A stretch of DNA of 64,000 nt from Sipunculus nudus (taxonomy: Eukaryota; Annelida; Sipuncula; Golfingiida; Sipunculidae). Positions 12,900-24,200 of the stretch are shown here, piece by piece. Numbering within the stretch: the stretch's first letter is position 1; the number at the start of each line of letters is the position of its first letter. The notes under the pieces were generated by a model. That model was not told where the DNA came from, searched no databases, and saw only the letters and a list, made by a program, of their open reading frames with translations. Location: NCBI GenBank assembly GCA_026874595.1, contig CM049316.1, positions 72,509,176-72,573,175 of the forward strand, written 5' to 3'. Made by a program: the position numbers and the translations under genes.

Positions 12900-13330
12900 G
12901 TTGGGGGGCAGGGGTTAAATTTTTATAATAAAAATAAATATTTCGAAACTTTTTTTTTTCTTTTAGAAAATAGCCGCCAGATGGCGCTGCAGCAATCATT
13001 ATTGTGCCATATCTCCAAAACTATACACACTGTCACAACATTGTTTGCAGCATCTGATACTAGATTTAATCCGTTGATCCTCCCGGGGACTCTGTCAGAT
13101 ACTGCAGGGGTTAAATTTTAAATATACATCAAATACATATAATAAAAAAAAATATCTGGGAACTTTTTTTTTTCCTTTTAGAAAATAGCCGCCAGATGGC
13201 GCTGCAGCAATCATTATTATGCCATATCTCCAAAACTATAGACAGTGTCACAACATTGATTGCAGCATCTGAAACTAGATTTAATGCGTTTATCCTCGTG
13301 GGGACTCTGTCATATTCTTCCATTACCATG
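12900..13330 (+). repeat. two tandem copies of a ~216-bp E unit
   Basis: Both copies carry TAGCCGCCAGATGGCGCTGC, then AGCAATCATTATT, CATATCTCCAAAACTATA and TCACAACATTG, and end near GGGGACTCTGTCA. Both include a CTCF-like GCCAGATGGCGCTGC core. Confidence 0.7.
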
Positions 13331-13644
13331 GTGACCTAATATACGTTACAATTATATTCTTCTTTTTCTTGAAATTCAAAATATGGAGTGTTATTCTAAT
13401 AAACTGTTTTCCATTCTCCATGACAGGAATACATGGCCCGCACATGGAGTTTTTTCCCCGTCTGTCTGTCTAGACTGTCTGTCTGTTTGTCTGTCTACTC
13501 ATCTGCGACGTTTGAAAATCAGCATAACCACACAAAATTGTGGTTCTGTTTCCGCCATAATTGGGGTAATTCATTTGATCAGTTCCAAATGTAACCTGCC
13601 TGTCTGCTGTATGTTGTCTCCTTGTTTGACTTTCTTATTTCTGC

Positions 13645-13676
13645 TTCCGGCAAGCGTTCGACCTCTGGTCGTCTAG
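13645..13676 (+). repeat. internal HLE-E 3' terminus
   Basis: TTCCGGCAAGCG, hairpin CGACC-TCT-GGTCG, TCTAG followed by T. It is a complete E 3' end lying 1.9 kb inside the outer E end. The sequence after it resumes the E body (TTTGTTTGTCATCACTCTCC) without a new 5' hairpin. Confidence 0.7.
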
Positions 13677-15582
13677 TCTGTTTCTCTGTTTGTTTGTTTG
13701 TCATCACTCTCCTGGCCACAATTTTGCCACAATAACCTTGAATCTTACAGGGATGATGAAAAACAATTTCTAGGTTCCCTATTGTTTTTGGTCCATATAG
13801 GTCAAAGGTCAAGGTCGAGGTCATCAAAAGTATCCAAAACGTGTTTTTCTTCATATCTTTGTAACTGTTAGTTGTATCTACTTGAACTTTAGCTCATTTT
13901 AATCGTCATCCAATGGCCTTTCTTCTGGTGGGTACCTGACTCATATTTGCCGTTTCCATGGTAATACATTTTCGGGGAAATATTATCATATTTGAAAATC
14001 AATGGACTAATTTGTCAGTTTTAATGCTAGAGAGGAGTTTTTTGCATTAGGTAGCATTCGTTTAGTGCTACATGATTTTATTAAAAGTCTGGCAATATCT
14101 CGTAAGATATCTCATCAAACGAGATATTTCGAGATTTCATTAATCTTGCCCTGGAAGCCACAGTTTTGCAGGAATTTTTTTAAAACTGATATATTTCAAG
14201 TCTTACCCTAGTATCTCGAATTTGTTTTTTCATTTTTTGGATAGGGCCGCTAGGGGGTGCTGGATGGGCACCTCCCCAACATATCATATTTTTGCCATAT
14301 CTCCAAAATTACAAGCCTCAGTTACAGAAACTATAGCTTATTTTCTTCCTCTGAGTCTTCGCCATAACCTGGTGTAGTCATCTGGTCACAATTTTGTGTC
14401 ACTTTGTCAGTGTGTCTGTCTGTCAGTTGTCCTAAAATTCACCTGGCATTGCTCTTGCGTCTCACATATACCATTCTACAGGCCAAAGTTTTGAAAGAAT
14501 CCTTTTGAAACTATTACATCTTAAGTCTTACGCTAATATCTCGAAACCAATTTTTCATTTTCCGGACATGGCTGCTAGGGGGCGCTGAACTACAACATCT
14601 CCCAAAATATCATGCTTTGGCAACATCTCCAAACTATAAACCTCAGTTACATAAACTTTTTTCTTCTTTTGAGTCTTCTCCATAACCTGGAGTAGTCATC
14701 TGGACTCAATCTTGAATCACTTTGTCATTGTGTCTGTCTGTTTGTCAGTTGTCCTCAAATTCACCTGCTTGCTGGTTCTTGCGTCTCACATATAGCATTC
14801 TATAGGCCACAGTTTTGACAGAATCCTTTTGAAACTATTACATCTTATGTCTTACACTAATATCTCGAAATAAATTTGTCATTTTCAGGATATGCATGGC
14901 CACTAGTGGGCGCTGCACAGGACCTTCACACACATACCATTGTATTGGCCATATCTCTACACCCAAAGCCTCAGTTACATAAACTATAGCTTATTTTCTT
15001 CCTTTGAGTCTTCTCTATAACCTGAATAAGGCATCTGGTTTCAATCTTCTGTCACTTTGTCAGTGTGTCCATCTGTTTGTCCTTTATCCTCAAAGTCGCC
15101 TGCTTGCTTGTTCTTATGCCTTACATATAGCATTCTACAGGCCACAGCTTTGACGCAATCCTTTTGAAACTGGGACATCTCATGTCATACACTAATAATA
15201 CAAAACCCATTTGTCGTCTTTGGAATATGTCCACTAGAGGGCGCTTCAGTCGAACCTCCCAAGTATATCATTTATTTGCCATACCTTCAAAACTATAAAT
15301 CTAAATAACATAAATTATAACTCATTTTCTTCCTTTGAGTCTTCCCCATAACTAGGTTAAGTCATCTGGTGTCAATCTTGTCAGTATGTCTGTCTGTTTG
15401 TCTTTTGTTGTCAGCTTTGTCTGCTTGCCCGTCGTTTGTCTCATATGTCTTTCTACGGACCACATATTCTCAGCAATGGCCCTGAGAGTCATTCCATTGA
15501 TAGAAAACCGACAATATGTTCTGTCTGTCCGTCTGTGTTTCACTTCTGATATCCGGCAAACGTTCGACCTATGGTCGTCTAG

Positions 15583-15708
15583 TTTAATTGTTTCTTGTTC
15601 TAAGTGTTAAGTACTTGCATTGTTCATACACATGTTACACATGTTCTTGAAAAGTAATGGTCCAGCAATGAAGCATTATACCTCTGCATATGGAAGTATT
15701 GATTATTA
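15583..15708 (+). repeat. HLE-A tail fragment, right half
   Basis: TACTTGCATTGTTCATACAC and AATGAAGCATTATACCT match 44640-44710. Joined with 6749-6796 it reproduces the uninterrupted version there, which makes that region a pre-insertion comparison for E. Confidence 0.65.
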
Positions 15709-17942
15709 TATCCCCAGACAAAGCTGGGGGATACTATGTTTTCATACTGGTCCCGCCTCCCCCGCCGCTGCATAAAAAATCTTGTTGGCGCGATAACTCA
15801 AAAAAAAATTTCACGGATCTTTACCAAACTTGGTATATGTATAGATATGGGTGAGAGGACCACACCTATTCAAAATGAGGTCATGACCTTTTTTGGAGAG
15901 TGTCCTTGACCTTGAATAGGTCCAAATTAGGGAAAAATCACACAAATTCTTAAATATCTCAAGAAATCTTGCATGGATTGATCCCAAAATCATGTTGATC
16001 AAAGATCATGGATAGGGTTGTCATGTTCCAGAAACTGGTGGCGCCACCTATTATTCTTTACTTAATTCGTGCCTTTTAATACCCCAAAATTGCCAGTCAA
16101 ATTAAGTTAAAAACTTGTGGACAGATTTCTTTTATATTATACATATACATAGATATATGGGTTATGGGATGATGTTTATTGTATCCGCCAAAACAGAGTT
16201 TTGCGGATACTATGTTTTCAGCCCACCGCTGCCGCCGCCGGCGCCGCCGCGTAGGTGTCCAGAGAACTCCTCTGTAACCGCTGGGCGGAATTTTACAAAA
16301 CCCGGGTTTATGTTCGGGTCACATGTGAACTGCTGCGCCCCTCTGACCTTTCCTCTGCGCTCTGCGTCCATTTGTGCGTCTGTTTCCACACATAAACCCA
16401 CATATCTCGGGAACCGTTTGACCGATCAGGAAAATTGTTTTGCACAAATGAAGCCCTTGGAGAGCTTTATAACATACACAAAAAATGGTGGCGCCACCTG
16501 CAACCATGTTTGCACAGTGTCCATCTGTTCGTCTGCCTTGGGTTAAAATCACTCATATCTCTGCAGTGGTTTGACTAATTCACCTGAAATTCAGCATGCG
16601 TATACATCCTGGATAGCTTTTCTGATTTTATGACAGGTGGCGCCACCTACATTCAGGTTTATGCTGCAGACATCCAAGCTCATATCTCGGGAACAGTTTG
16701 ACCGATTGGACCGATTTCCCCTTGCCACTCAATCCATGCTTCACTTCACCTGTTCCACTCGGATTTAGGCGGATACACGTAGTCGCTTGTCACTATTCTA
16801 GTTTAAATTGGGGTTATGACCTTTCCTATGAGAGTGGCCTATACCTTGAATATTCCTATATTTGGTGAAATTCACACAAAATCTTGAATATCTTAGTAAG
16901 GGATACATGGAATGATCCAAAAATCAAATTGACCGAAGATCTCTGATAGATTTGTCTTTTGCAGAAGACAGGTGGCGCCACCTTGTTATGTTTTCTTGTT
17001 TAAATGATGTTAACGCAATAACTTTGTAAGAAATTGAGGTACAGTCACCAAAACCACAGGTTTGATGCATCTTATCAATGGTTAGCTCAAGTTTGAACAT
17101 GGATGACCTTGATGCATTTTTTCAAGGTCACAGCAGCGATTATGCTAATACAGGTGGTGTCACCTTGTGTCGTTTTATTGCTTTTGTGCCTGTTAATACC
17201 ACACCATTGCCACTTGACAACACTGTTAGCATGATAAATTGAAAACAAAGGATAGATTTCTTCATATCATGCACGTATATATTTTTAAGTTAAAAATTTA
17301 ATTTTAATTAAAGTTTTTTTTTTAAACTTGGATTTTTTTCCCCTCTTCTGCAGAATACAGGTGGCGCCACCTTGTGTCGTTTTCTTGCTTTTGCACCTTT
17401 TAATACCCCACCATTGCCACTTGACAGCACTGTTAGCATGATAAATTGAAAACTAAAGGACAGGTTTCTTTCATATCATGCATATATATATTTTTAAGTT
17501 AAAAAAAAAGAGAAAAAAAACTTTTAATTTAAATTTAAAATTGTTTTTTTAAATCTTGGTTTTTTTTCTCTTCTGCAGAATACAGGTGGCGTCACCTTGT
17601 TTTGTCTTTTTCTTGCTTTCGCACTTTGTATTACCCAACCATTGCCACTTCACAGCACTGTGAGCATTATAAGTTGAAAACTAATCGACAGATTTCTTTC
17701 ATATTATGTATATAGATATGGGTTTCAGAATGAGATATATTTCAGTTTTGATCTTGACCTCTCCTATGAGAGTGACCTTTACCTTAAATATGCCCATACT
17801 TACAAGAAACCATGGTGGCTTGCCAAGTGTCAGTCTCTGCATCTGAATTCAAGATGGGATCCTATTCTTTGAGGCTGGGTGGAGGGGGGGGGGTTAATTG
17901 TCAGGGGATACTATGGCACCTGCAGTGCCAAGAAATATCTAG
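15709..17942 (+). mobile_element. HLE-C element with nested B
   Basis: The 5' hairpin is TATCCCCAGAC-AAA-GCTGGGGGATA followed by CTATG. The 3' end has GTCAGGGGATACTATG, hairpin GGCAC-CTGCA-GTGCC, AAGAAATATCTAG followed by T. The core units of about 230 bp include CAGGTGGCGCCACCTTGT, TTAATACCCCACCATTGCCA and TTTCTTTCATATCATG. A B element is inserted at 16182-16801. No coding frame is supported. Confidence 0.75.
16182..16801 (+). mobile_element. HLE-B copy 3, complete, inside C
   Basis: A short full-length copy of 620 bp. It has the 5' hairpin TATCCGCCAAAAC-AGA-GTTTTGCGGATA, GGTGGCGCCACC at about 16487 and 16637, the 3' motif TTTAGGCGGATA, and TATTCTAG followed by TTTA. The host C unit continues on both sides, as seen by comparison with the intact unit at 17694-17780. 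The 143-aa ORF reading through this copy is a repeat translation. Confidence 0.8.
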
Positions 17943-18168
17943 TTGTTTTCTATTCCTTTGTAATTTTCGGAATCTCTAAAATCTCTTTGGTCTAATTGAA
18001 AACAAAATCATTTTCAAGATTAGTATTAATCAATAATTTTATTACTTGATGAAAATTTTAAAGCAATATTTACATGTCCTTAATAATTTAGTAACCTAAA
18101 GACTATTACTTTGTTAGGTTTGTTTAGGCTAATCAGAGATATTCTTGTCTCATATCACATGGTCTTAC
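17943..18168. other. probable intron sequence
   Basis: AT-rich, with no repeat family recognised. It lies just downstream, in gene sense on the minus strand, of the exon at 18169-18238. Confidence 0.4.
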
Positions 18169-18238
18169 CTCCTGTATTTCTTCGAAGATTTTTTCCAATA
18201 CGATCTGATTCAAATTGGCCTCAGCCTCCTGCAAGTTT
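18169..18238 (-). CDS. 70-bp coding exon, unknown gene
   Basis: On the minus strand it is preceded by TTTCAG and followed by GTAAGA. Only one frame is open: the first base completes a codon, then 23 codons follow, ending in phase 0. The predicted piece begins NLQEAEANLNQ and ends KIFEEIQE, an acidic, leucine-rich stretch likely to be helical or coiled coil. The exon at 27556-27593 ends with two leftover bases, exactly what this exon needs, and the joined codon reads Arg. I do not recognise the protein. The next exon should lie at lower coordinates, but 1-17942 is mostly repeats and I could not find it. Seen: splice sites and open phase. Inferred: the two exons are spliced together. Confidence 0.65.
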
Positions 18239-18289
18239 CTGAAAGAAATTTATTCAAGATAGTTAGTCTGCTTGCATGGCGAATGTAAA

Positions 18290-21200
18290 TTGATTTTATT
18301 TAACACATGTCACAGACAGTCTAGAAGCATGGACCAGGTAAAATGTTCTTCACTCAACCAACCTCAGGGACAGTCTAGCAGCATGGACTAGGTAAAATGG
18401 TCTTCACTCGGCCCAACTCACAAACAGTCAATAGCATGGACTAGGTAAATTAATCTTCATTTAAGCCACGTCAAAGAAATTCGAACAGGATGGACCAAGT
18501 AAAAATGGTCTTCACTCAATCCATCTCACACATAGTACAGTAGCATGGACTAGGTTAAATGGTCTTCCATCAACCCTGGTGACCTCACAGACAGTCTAGC
18601 AGCATTGACCAATAAAATGATCTTCACTCAGACCACATCACTGATAGTTTAGCAGCATGGACTAGGTAAAATGGTACTCACTCTACCCACCTCACAGACA
18701 GTCTGGCAGCATGGACTAGGTAAAATTTTCTTTATTTAAGTAACCTCACAGACATTTTAGTTGCATGTACCAAATAAAAAGGGTCTTCAATCGTCCAAAC
18801 TCAAAAACATTCTAGCAGCACAGACTAGGTAAATTGATCATTTAAGCCACGTCACAGACAGTCTAGCAGCATGTACCAGATAAAAAAAATCTTCACTCAA
18901 CCAAAAAAAATCTTCACTCAACCCTCACAGACAATCTAGCAGCATTGACTGGATAAAATGGTCTTCACTCAAACAACCTAGCAAGTAGTCTTGGTATTGA
19001 CTAGGTTCAATGATCAGTATTGAATAGGTTAAATGACATTCACTCAAACCATTTTAGAGACAGTCTAGCAGCATTGACTAGGTAAAAAGGTCTTTATTTG
19101 AGCCACTTCACAGATATCTAACAGCATGGACAGGTAAATATAGTCTTTACTCAATCCATCTCACATATGGTTCAGTAGCCTGTACCAGGTAAAAAAATCT
19201 TCACTCAACCCTCACAGACAGTCTAGCAGCATGGACTAGGTAAAGTGGTCTTTATTTGAGCCACTTCACAGATATCTAACAGCATGGACAGGTAAATATA
19301 GTCTTAACTCAGTCCATCTCACATATGGTTCAGTAGCCTGTACCAGGTAAAAAAATCTCCACTCAACCCTCACAGACAGTCTAGCAGCATAGATTAGGTA
19401 ACATGGTCTTTATTTGAGCCACTTCATAGACATTCTAGCAGCATGTACAAGTTAAAAAAAAATATTCACTTAACCTTCTCAGACAGTCTAGCAGCAGGGA
19501 CCAGTTAAATGGTCTTCGCTTGGCCCATCTCACAGACAGTCAACAGCATGGATTAGGTAAAATGGTCTTCGATAAACCCATCACACTGACAGTCTTGCAA
19601 CATGAACCAAGTAAAAAGGTCTTCACTCAACCAACCTCACAGGCAATCTAGCAGCATGTATCAGTAAAATGATCTTTACTCAAACCACATTACTGACAGT
19701 TTAGCAGCATGGACTAGGTAAAAATGACCTTCACTCCATCCACCGCAGAGACAATCTGGCAGTATGGTCTTTATTTGAGCCACTTCACTGATAATCTAGC
19801 AGCATTTACCAGTTAAAAAATCTTCACACAAGCCTCGCAGACAGTCTAGCAGCATGGACCAGGTAAAGTGGTCTTCACTCATCCAACATCACAAGCAGTC
19901 TTGCAGTTTTGACTACATTTTATGATCTTCACTCAACCCACCTCAGAGACAGTCTAGCAGCATGGACTAGGTAAAATGGACCTCACTCTACCCACCTCAC
20001 AGACAGTCTAGCAGGATGGACTAGGTGAAATTAATGAACTTCATTTAAGCCATGATACAGATAGTCCAGCAGCATGGACCAAGTAAAAATGGGCTTCACT
20101 CAATCAATCTCACGTATAGTAAGGTATCGTGGACTAGGTTAAATGGTTGTCAATTAACCCACCTCACAGACAGTCTAGCAGCATAGACCAGTAAAATGAT
20201 CTTCAAGCAAACCAAATTACTGACAGTTTAGCAGCATGGACTAGGTAAAATGGTCTTCACTCAACTGACCTCACAGACAGACTAGCAGCATGGACCAGGT
20301 AAAATTATCTGTATTTAAGCCACCTCACAGACATACAAGTAGCATGTACCAGATATAAAGGGTCTTCACTCAACTCATCTGGCACGCACAGTCTAGCAGC
20401 ATAGATTCGGTAAAATGGTCTTCAATAAACCCACCACACTGACAGTCCAGCAGCAAGGACCAGGTAAATAGATCTTCACATAACCCACCTCAAAGGCCAT
20501 ATAGCAGCATGTACCAGTAAAATGATCTTCACATTACTGACATTTTAGCAGCATGGACTAGGTAAAATAGTCCTCCCACAAACCATCTCACAGACAGTCT
20601 AGCAGCTAAGGTTAGGTAAAATGGTTTTCAATAAACCAACCACACTGATAGTCTAGCAACATGCACAAGGTAAGACAATCTTCACTGAACCCATATCACA
20701 GACAATCTAACAGCATGTACCAGTAAAATGATCTTCACATTACTGACATTTTTGCAGCGTGGTAAACTTGATCTTCACTCAACCCACCTCAGGGACTGTA
20801 TAGCAGCATGGTCTTTATTTTAGCCACTTCACAGACGGTCTAACAGCATGTACCAGGTAAGATTATCTTCACTCAGTTCTCACAGACAGACTTGCAGCAT
20901 GGAGTAGGTAAATTTGTCTTCACTTAGCATGTACCAGATTTAAAGGGTCGTCACTCAACCCATCTCACACACAGTCTAGCAGCATAGATTCGGTAAAATG
21001 GTCTTCAATAAACCCACCACACTGACAGTCCAGCAGCAAGGACCAGGTAAATAGATCTTCACATAACCCACCTCATAGACCATATAGCAGCATGGTCTTG
21101 GTCAAATGATCTTTAATCAACCCACCTCACTGACAGTCTAGCAACATGGACCAAGTAACAATTTTCTTCACTCAATCCGGCTCACATATAGTATAGTAGC

Positions 21201-24200
21201 ATGGAATAGGTTAAATGGTCTTCAGACACCAACCTTGCAGAAGGTCCAGCACCATGGACAAGTAAAATGACGTTCACTCAAACCTCATCACAGACCATTT
21301 TGACTGATACAGGCACTTAGACTGTCTGTGAAGTGGCTTAAATGAACATCATTTTACCTTGTCCATGCTGTTTGACTGTATGTGAGGCTGGTTGAGTGAA
21401 GACCATTATTACCTAGTCCATGCAGTTAGATTCTCTTAAATAAAGACCATTTTACTTTTTCTAAGCTGTTAGACTGCCTGTGACGTGGCTCAAATAAAGA
21501 TTACTTTACCTAGTCCATGCTGCTAGACTATCTGAGAGGTTGATGGAGTGAAAAGGTGTTAGAGTTAGGATCATATTACCTAATCTATCCTGCTAAACTG
21601 TCAGTGATGTGGTTTGAGTGAAGATCATTTTACTGCATGGGTCCATGCTGCTAGACTGTATGTTTGGTTGAGTGAAGACAATTTTTACCTAGTCCATGCT
21701 GTTGACTGTCAGTGATGTTGGTTTAATAAAGACCATTTTACATAGTTCATTCTGTAGACTGCGAGGTGGGTTAAGTGAAGACTACTTTACTTAGTCCATG
21801 CTCCTAGACTGTCTATGAGATATGAGTGAAGTTCATTTTACCTAGTACATGCTGACAGACTGTCTGTAGGGTGGGTTGAGTGAAGATTTTTTTACCTAGT
21901 CCATGCTGCTATACTATATGTGACTTGGATTGAGTGAAGACCATTTTGACTGGTACAGGCACTTAGACTGTCTGTGAAGTGGCTTAAATGAAGATCATTT
22001 TACCTTGTCCATGCTGCTAGACTGTCTGTCAGGTGGGTTGGGTGAAGATTTCTTTACCTAGTCCATGCTGCTAGACTGTCTGTCAGGTGGGTTGAGTGAA
22101 GATTTCTTAACCTAGTCCATGCTACTATACTGTCTGTGAGGTGGGTTGAGTGATGACCTTTCTTATTTGGTCAATACTGCTAGAATTTCTGTGACATGGC
22201 TTAAATGAAGATCATTTTACCTAGTCCATGCTGCTTGACTGTGAGGCTGGTTGAGTGAAATGATCTTCATTTAAGCCACTTCATAGAAATTCTAGGGGCA
22301 TTGACCAAGTAAAATGATCTTCACTCAACTCACAAAGACAGTCTAGCAGCATGGACTAGTAAAAATGGTATTCACTCAACAAACCTCTCAAATAGTCTAG
22401 CAGCATGGACTAGGTAAAATGATCTTAATTTGAGCCACTTCACAGACAGTCTAACAACCTGTACCAGTCAAAATGGTCTTCACTCAATCCAAGTCACATA
22501 TAGTATAGCAGCATGGACTAGGTAAGAAGATTCTCACTCAACCCACCCTACAGACAGTCTATCAGCATGTACTAGGTAAAATGATCTTCACTCCACTCTC
22601 ACAGGCAGTCTAGCAGCATGGACTAGGTAAAGTGGTCTTCACTCAACCAACTCACAATTGGTCAAGCAGTATTGACTAGGTCCAATGATCTTCACTCATC
22701 CTACCTCAGAGATAGCCAGCAGCATGGACTAGGTAAAATGGTTTTTATTTGAGCCACTTCACAGACAATCTAGCAGCATGTACCAGGTAAAATGATCTTC
22801 ACTCTGCTCTCACAGACAGTCTAGCAGCATGGACTAGGTAAAATGGTTTTTATTTGAGCCACTTCACAGACAATCTAGCAGCATGTACCAGGTAAAATGA
22901 TCTTCACTCTGCTCTCACAGACAGTCTAGCAGCATGGACTAGGTAAAGTGGTCTATATTTGAGCCACTTCACAGACAGTCTAACAGCTAAGAAAAAGTTA
23001 AATGGTCTTTATTTGAGAGAGTCTAACTGCATGGACTAGGTAAAAATGGTCTTCACTCAACCAGCCTCACATACAGTCAAGCAGCATGAACTAGGTAAAA
23101 TGATCTTCATTTAAGTCACATCACAGAAATTCTAGCAGCACAGACCAAGAGAAAAAGGTCTTCACTCAAACAAAGTCACATATAGTATAGCAGCATGGAC
23201 TAGGTAAAATGGCCTTCATTCAACCCACCTCACAGACAGTCTAGCAGGATGGACCAGGTTAAATTGTCTTGACTCAACAAGCCTCACAGACAGTCAAGAG
23301 CATGGACTAGGTAAAATGGCCTTCATTCAACCCATCTGACAGACAGTCTAGCAGGATGGACCAGGTTAAATTGTCTTCAATCTACTCACCTCCAGACAGT
23401 CTAGAGCATGGACTAGGTAAAATGATCTTCATTTAAGCCACATCACAGAAATTCTAGCAGCATGGACCAAGTAAAATGTTCTTCACTCAACAAAACTCAC
23501 AGTCTAGCAGCCTGTACCAGTCAAAATGGTCCTCATTCTACCCACCTAACAGACAGTTTAGTAGCATGGACTAGATGATCTTCATTTAAGCCACGTCATA
23601 GAAATTCTAGCAGCATTGACCGAGTAAAATGATCTTCACTTAACTCACACAGACAGTCAAGCAGCATGGACAAGGTAAAATGATCTTCATTTAAGCCACT
23701 TCACAGACAGTCTTAGTGCCTGTACAAGTCAAAATGGTCTTCACTCAATCCAAGTCACATATAGTATAGCAGCATGGACTAGGTAAGAAGATCTTCACTC
23801 AACCCACCCTACAGACAGTCTGTCAGCATGTACCAGGTAAAATGATCTTTACTCCTCTCAGACAGACAGTCTAGCAGCATGGACTGGGTAAAGTGGTCTA
23901 TACTCAACCCACCTCGCAGTCTACAGCATGAACTATATAAAACCCACCTCACTGACAGTCTAACTGCATGATCAAGGTAAAATGATCTTCATTCACCCAG
24001 CCTCACATACAGTCAAGCAGCATCGACTAGGTAAAATGGTCTTCATTTAAGCCACGTCACAGAAATTCTAGCAGCACGGAGCAAGTAAAAAAGGTCTTCA
24101 CTTAATCCAAGTCACATATAGTATAGCAGCATGGACTAGGTAAAGAAATCTTCACTCAAACATCCTAAAAGACAGTCTAGCAGCATGGACGAGGGAAAAT

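Larger units (their letters stand above)
6797..15582 (+). mobile_element. HLE-E, large composite element
   Basis: The 5' end is a hairpin TGCCGGAATC-AAA-GATTTCGGCA. The 3' end is TCCGGCAAACGTTCGACC, loop TAT, GGTCG, TCTAG followed by T. The core has several tandem unit types: units of about 300 bp with GGCCACAATTTTGCCACAAT and GGTCAAGGTCAAGGTCAT, a TCTCG-rich block (11660-12600), a duplicated block of about 216 bp (12900-13330), and units with CTAGGGGGCGCTG-like cores. A D element is nested at 8045-10601. Two further E-type 3' ends lie inside, at about 11287 and 13676. No Rep or helicase frame is visible. Confidence 0.7.

Noticed and set aside
16115-16546. 143-codon ORF on the plus strand
   Set aside because: It runs from C-element sequence through the B hairpin and B body; the same bases recur in other B copies with broken frames.
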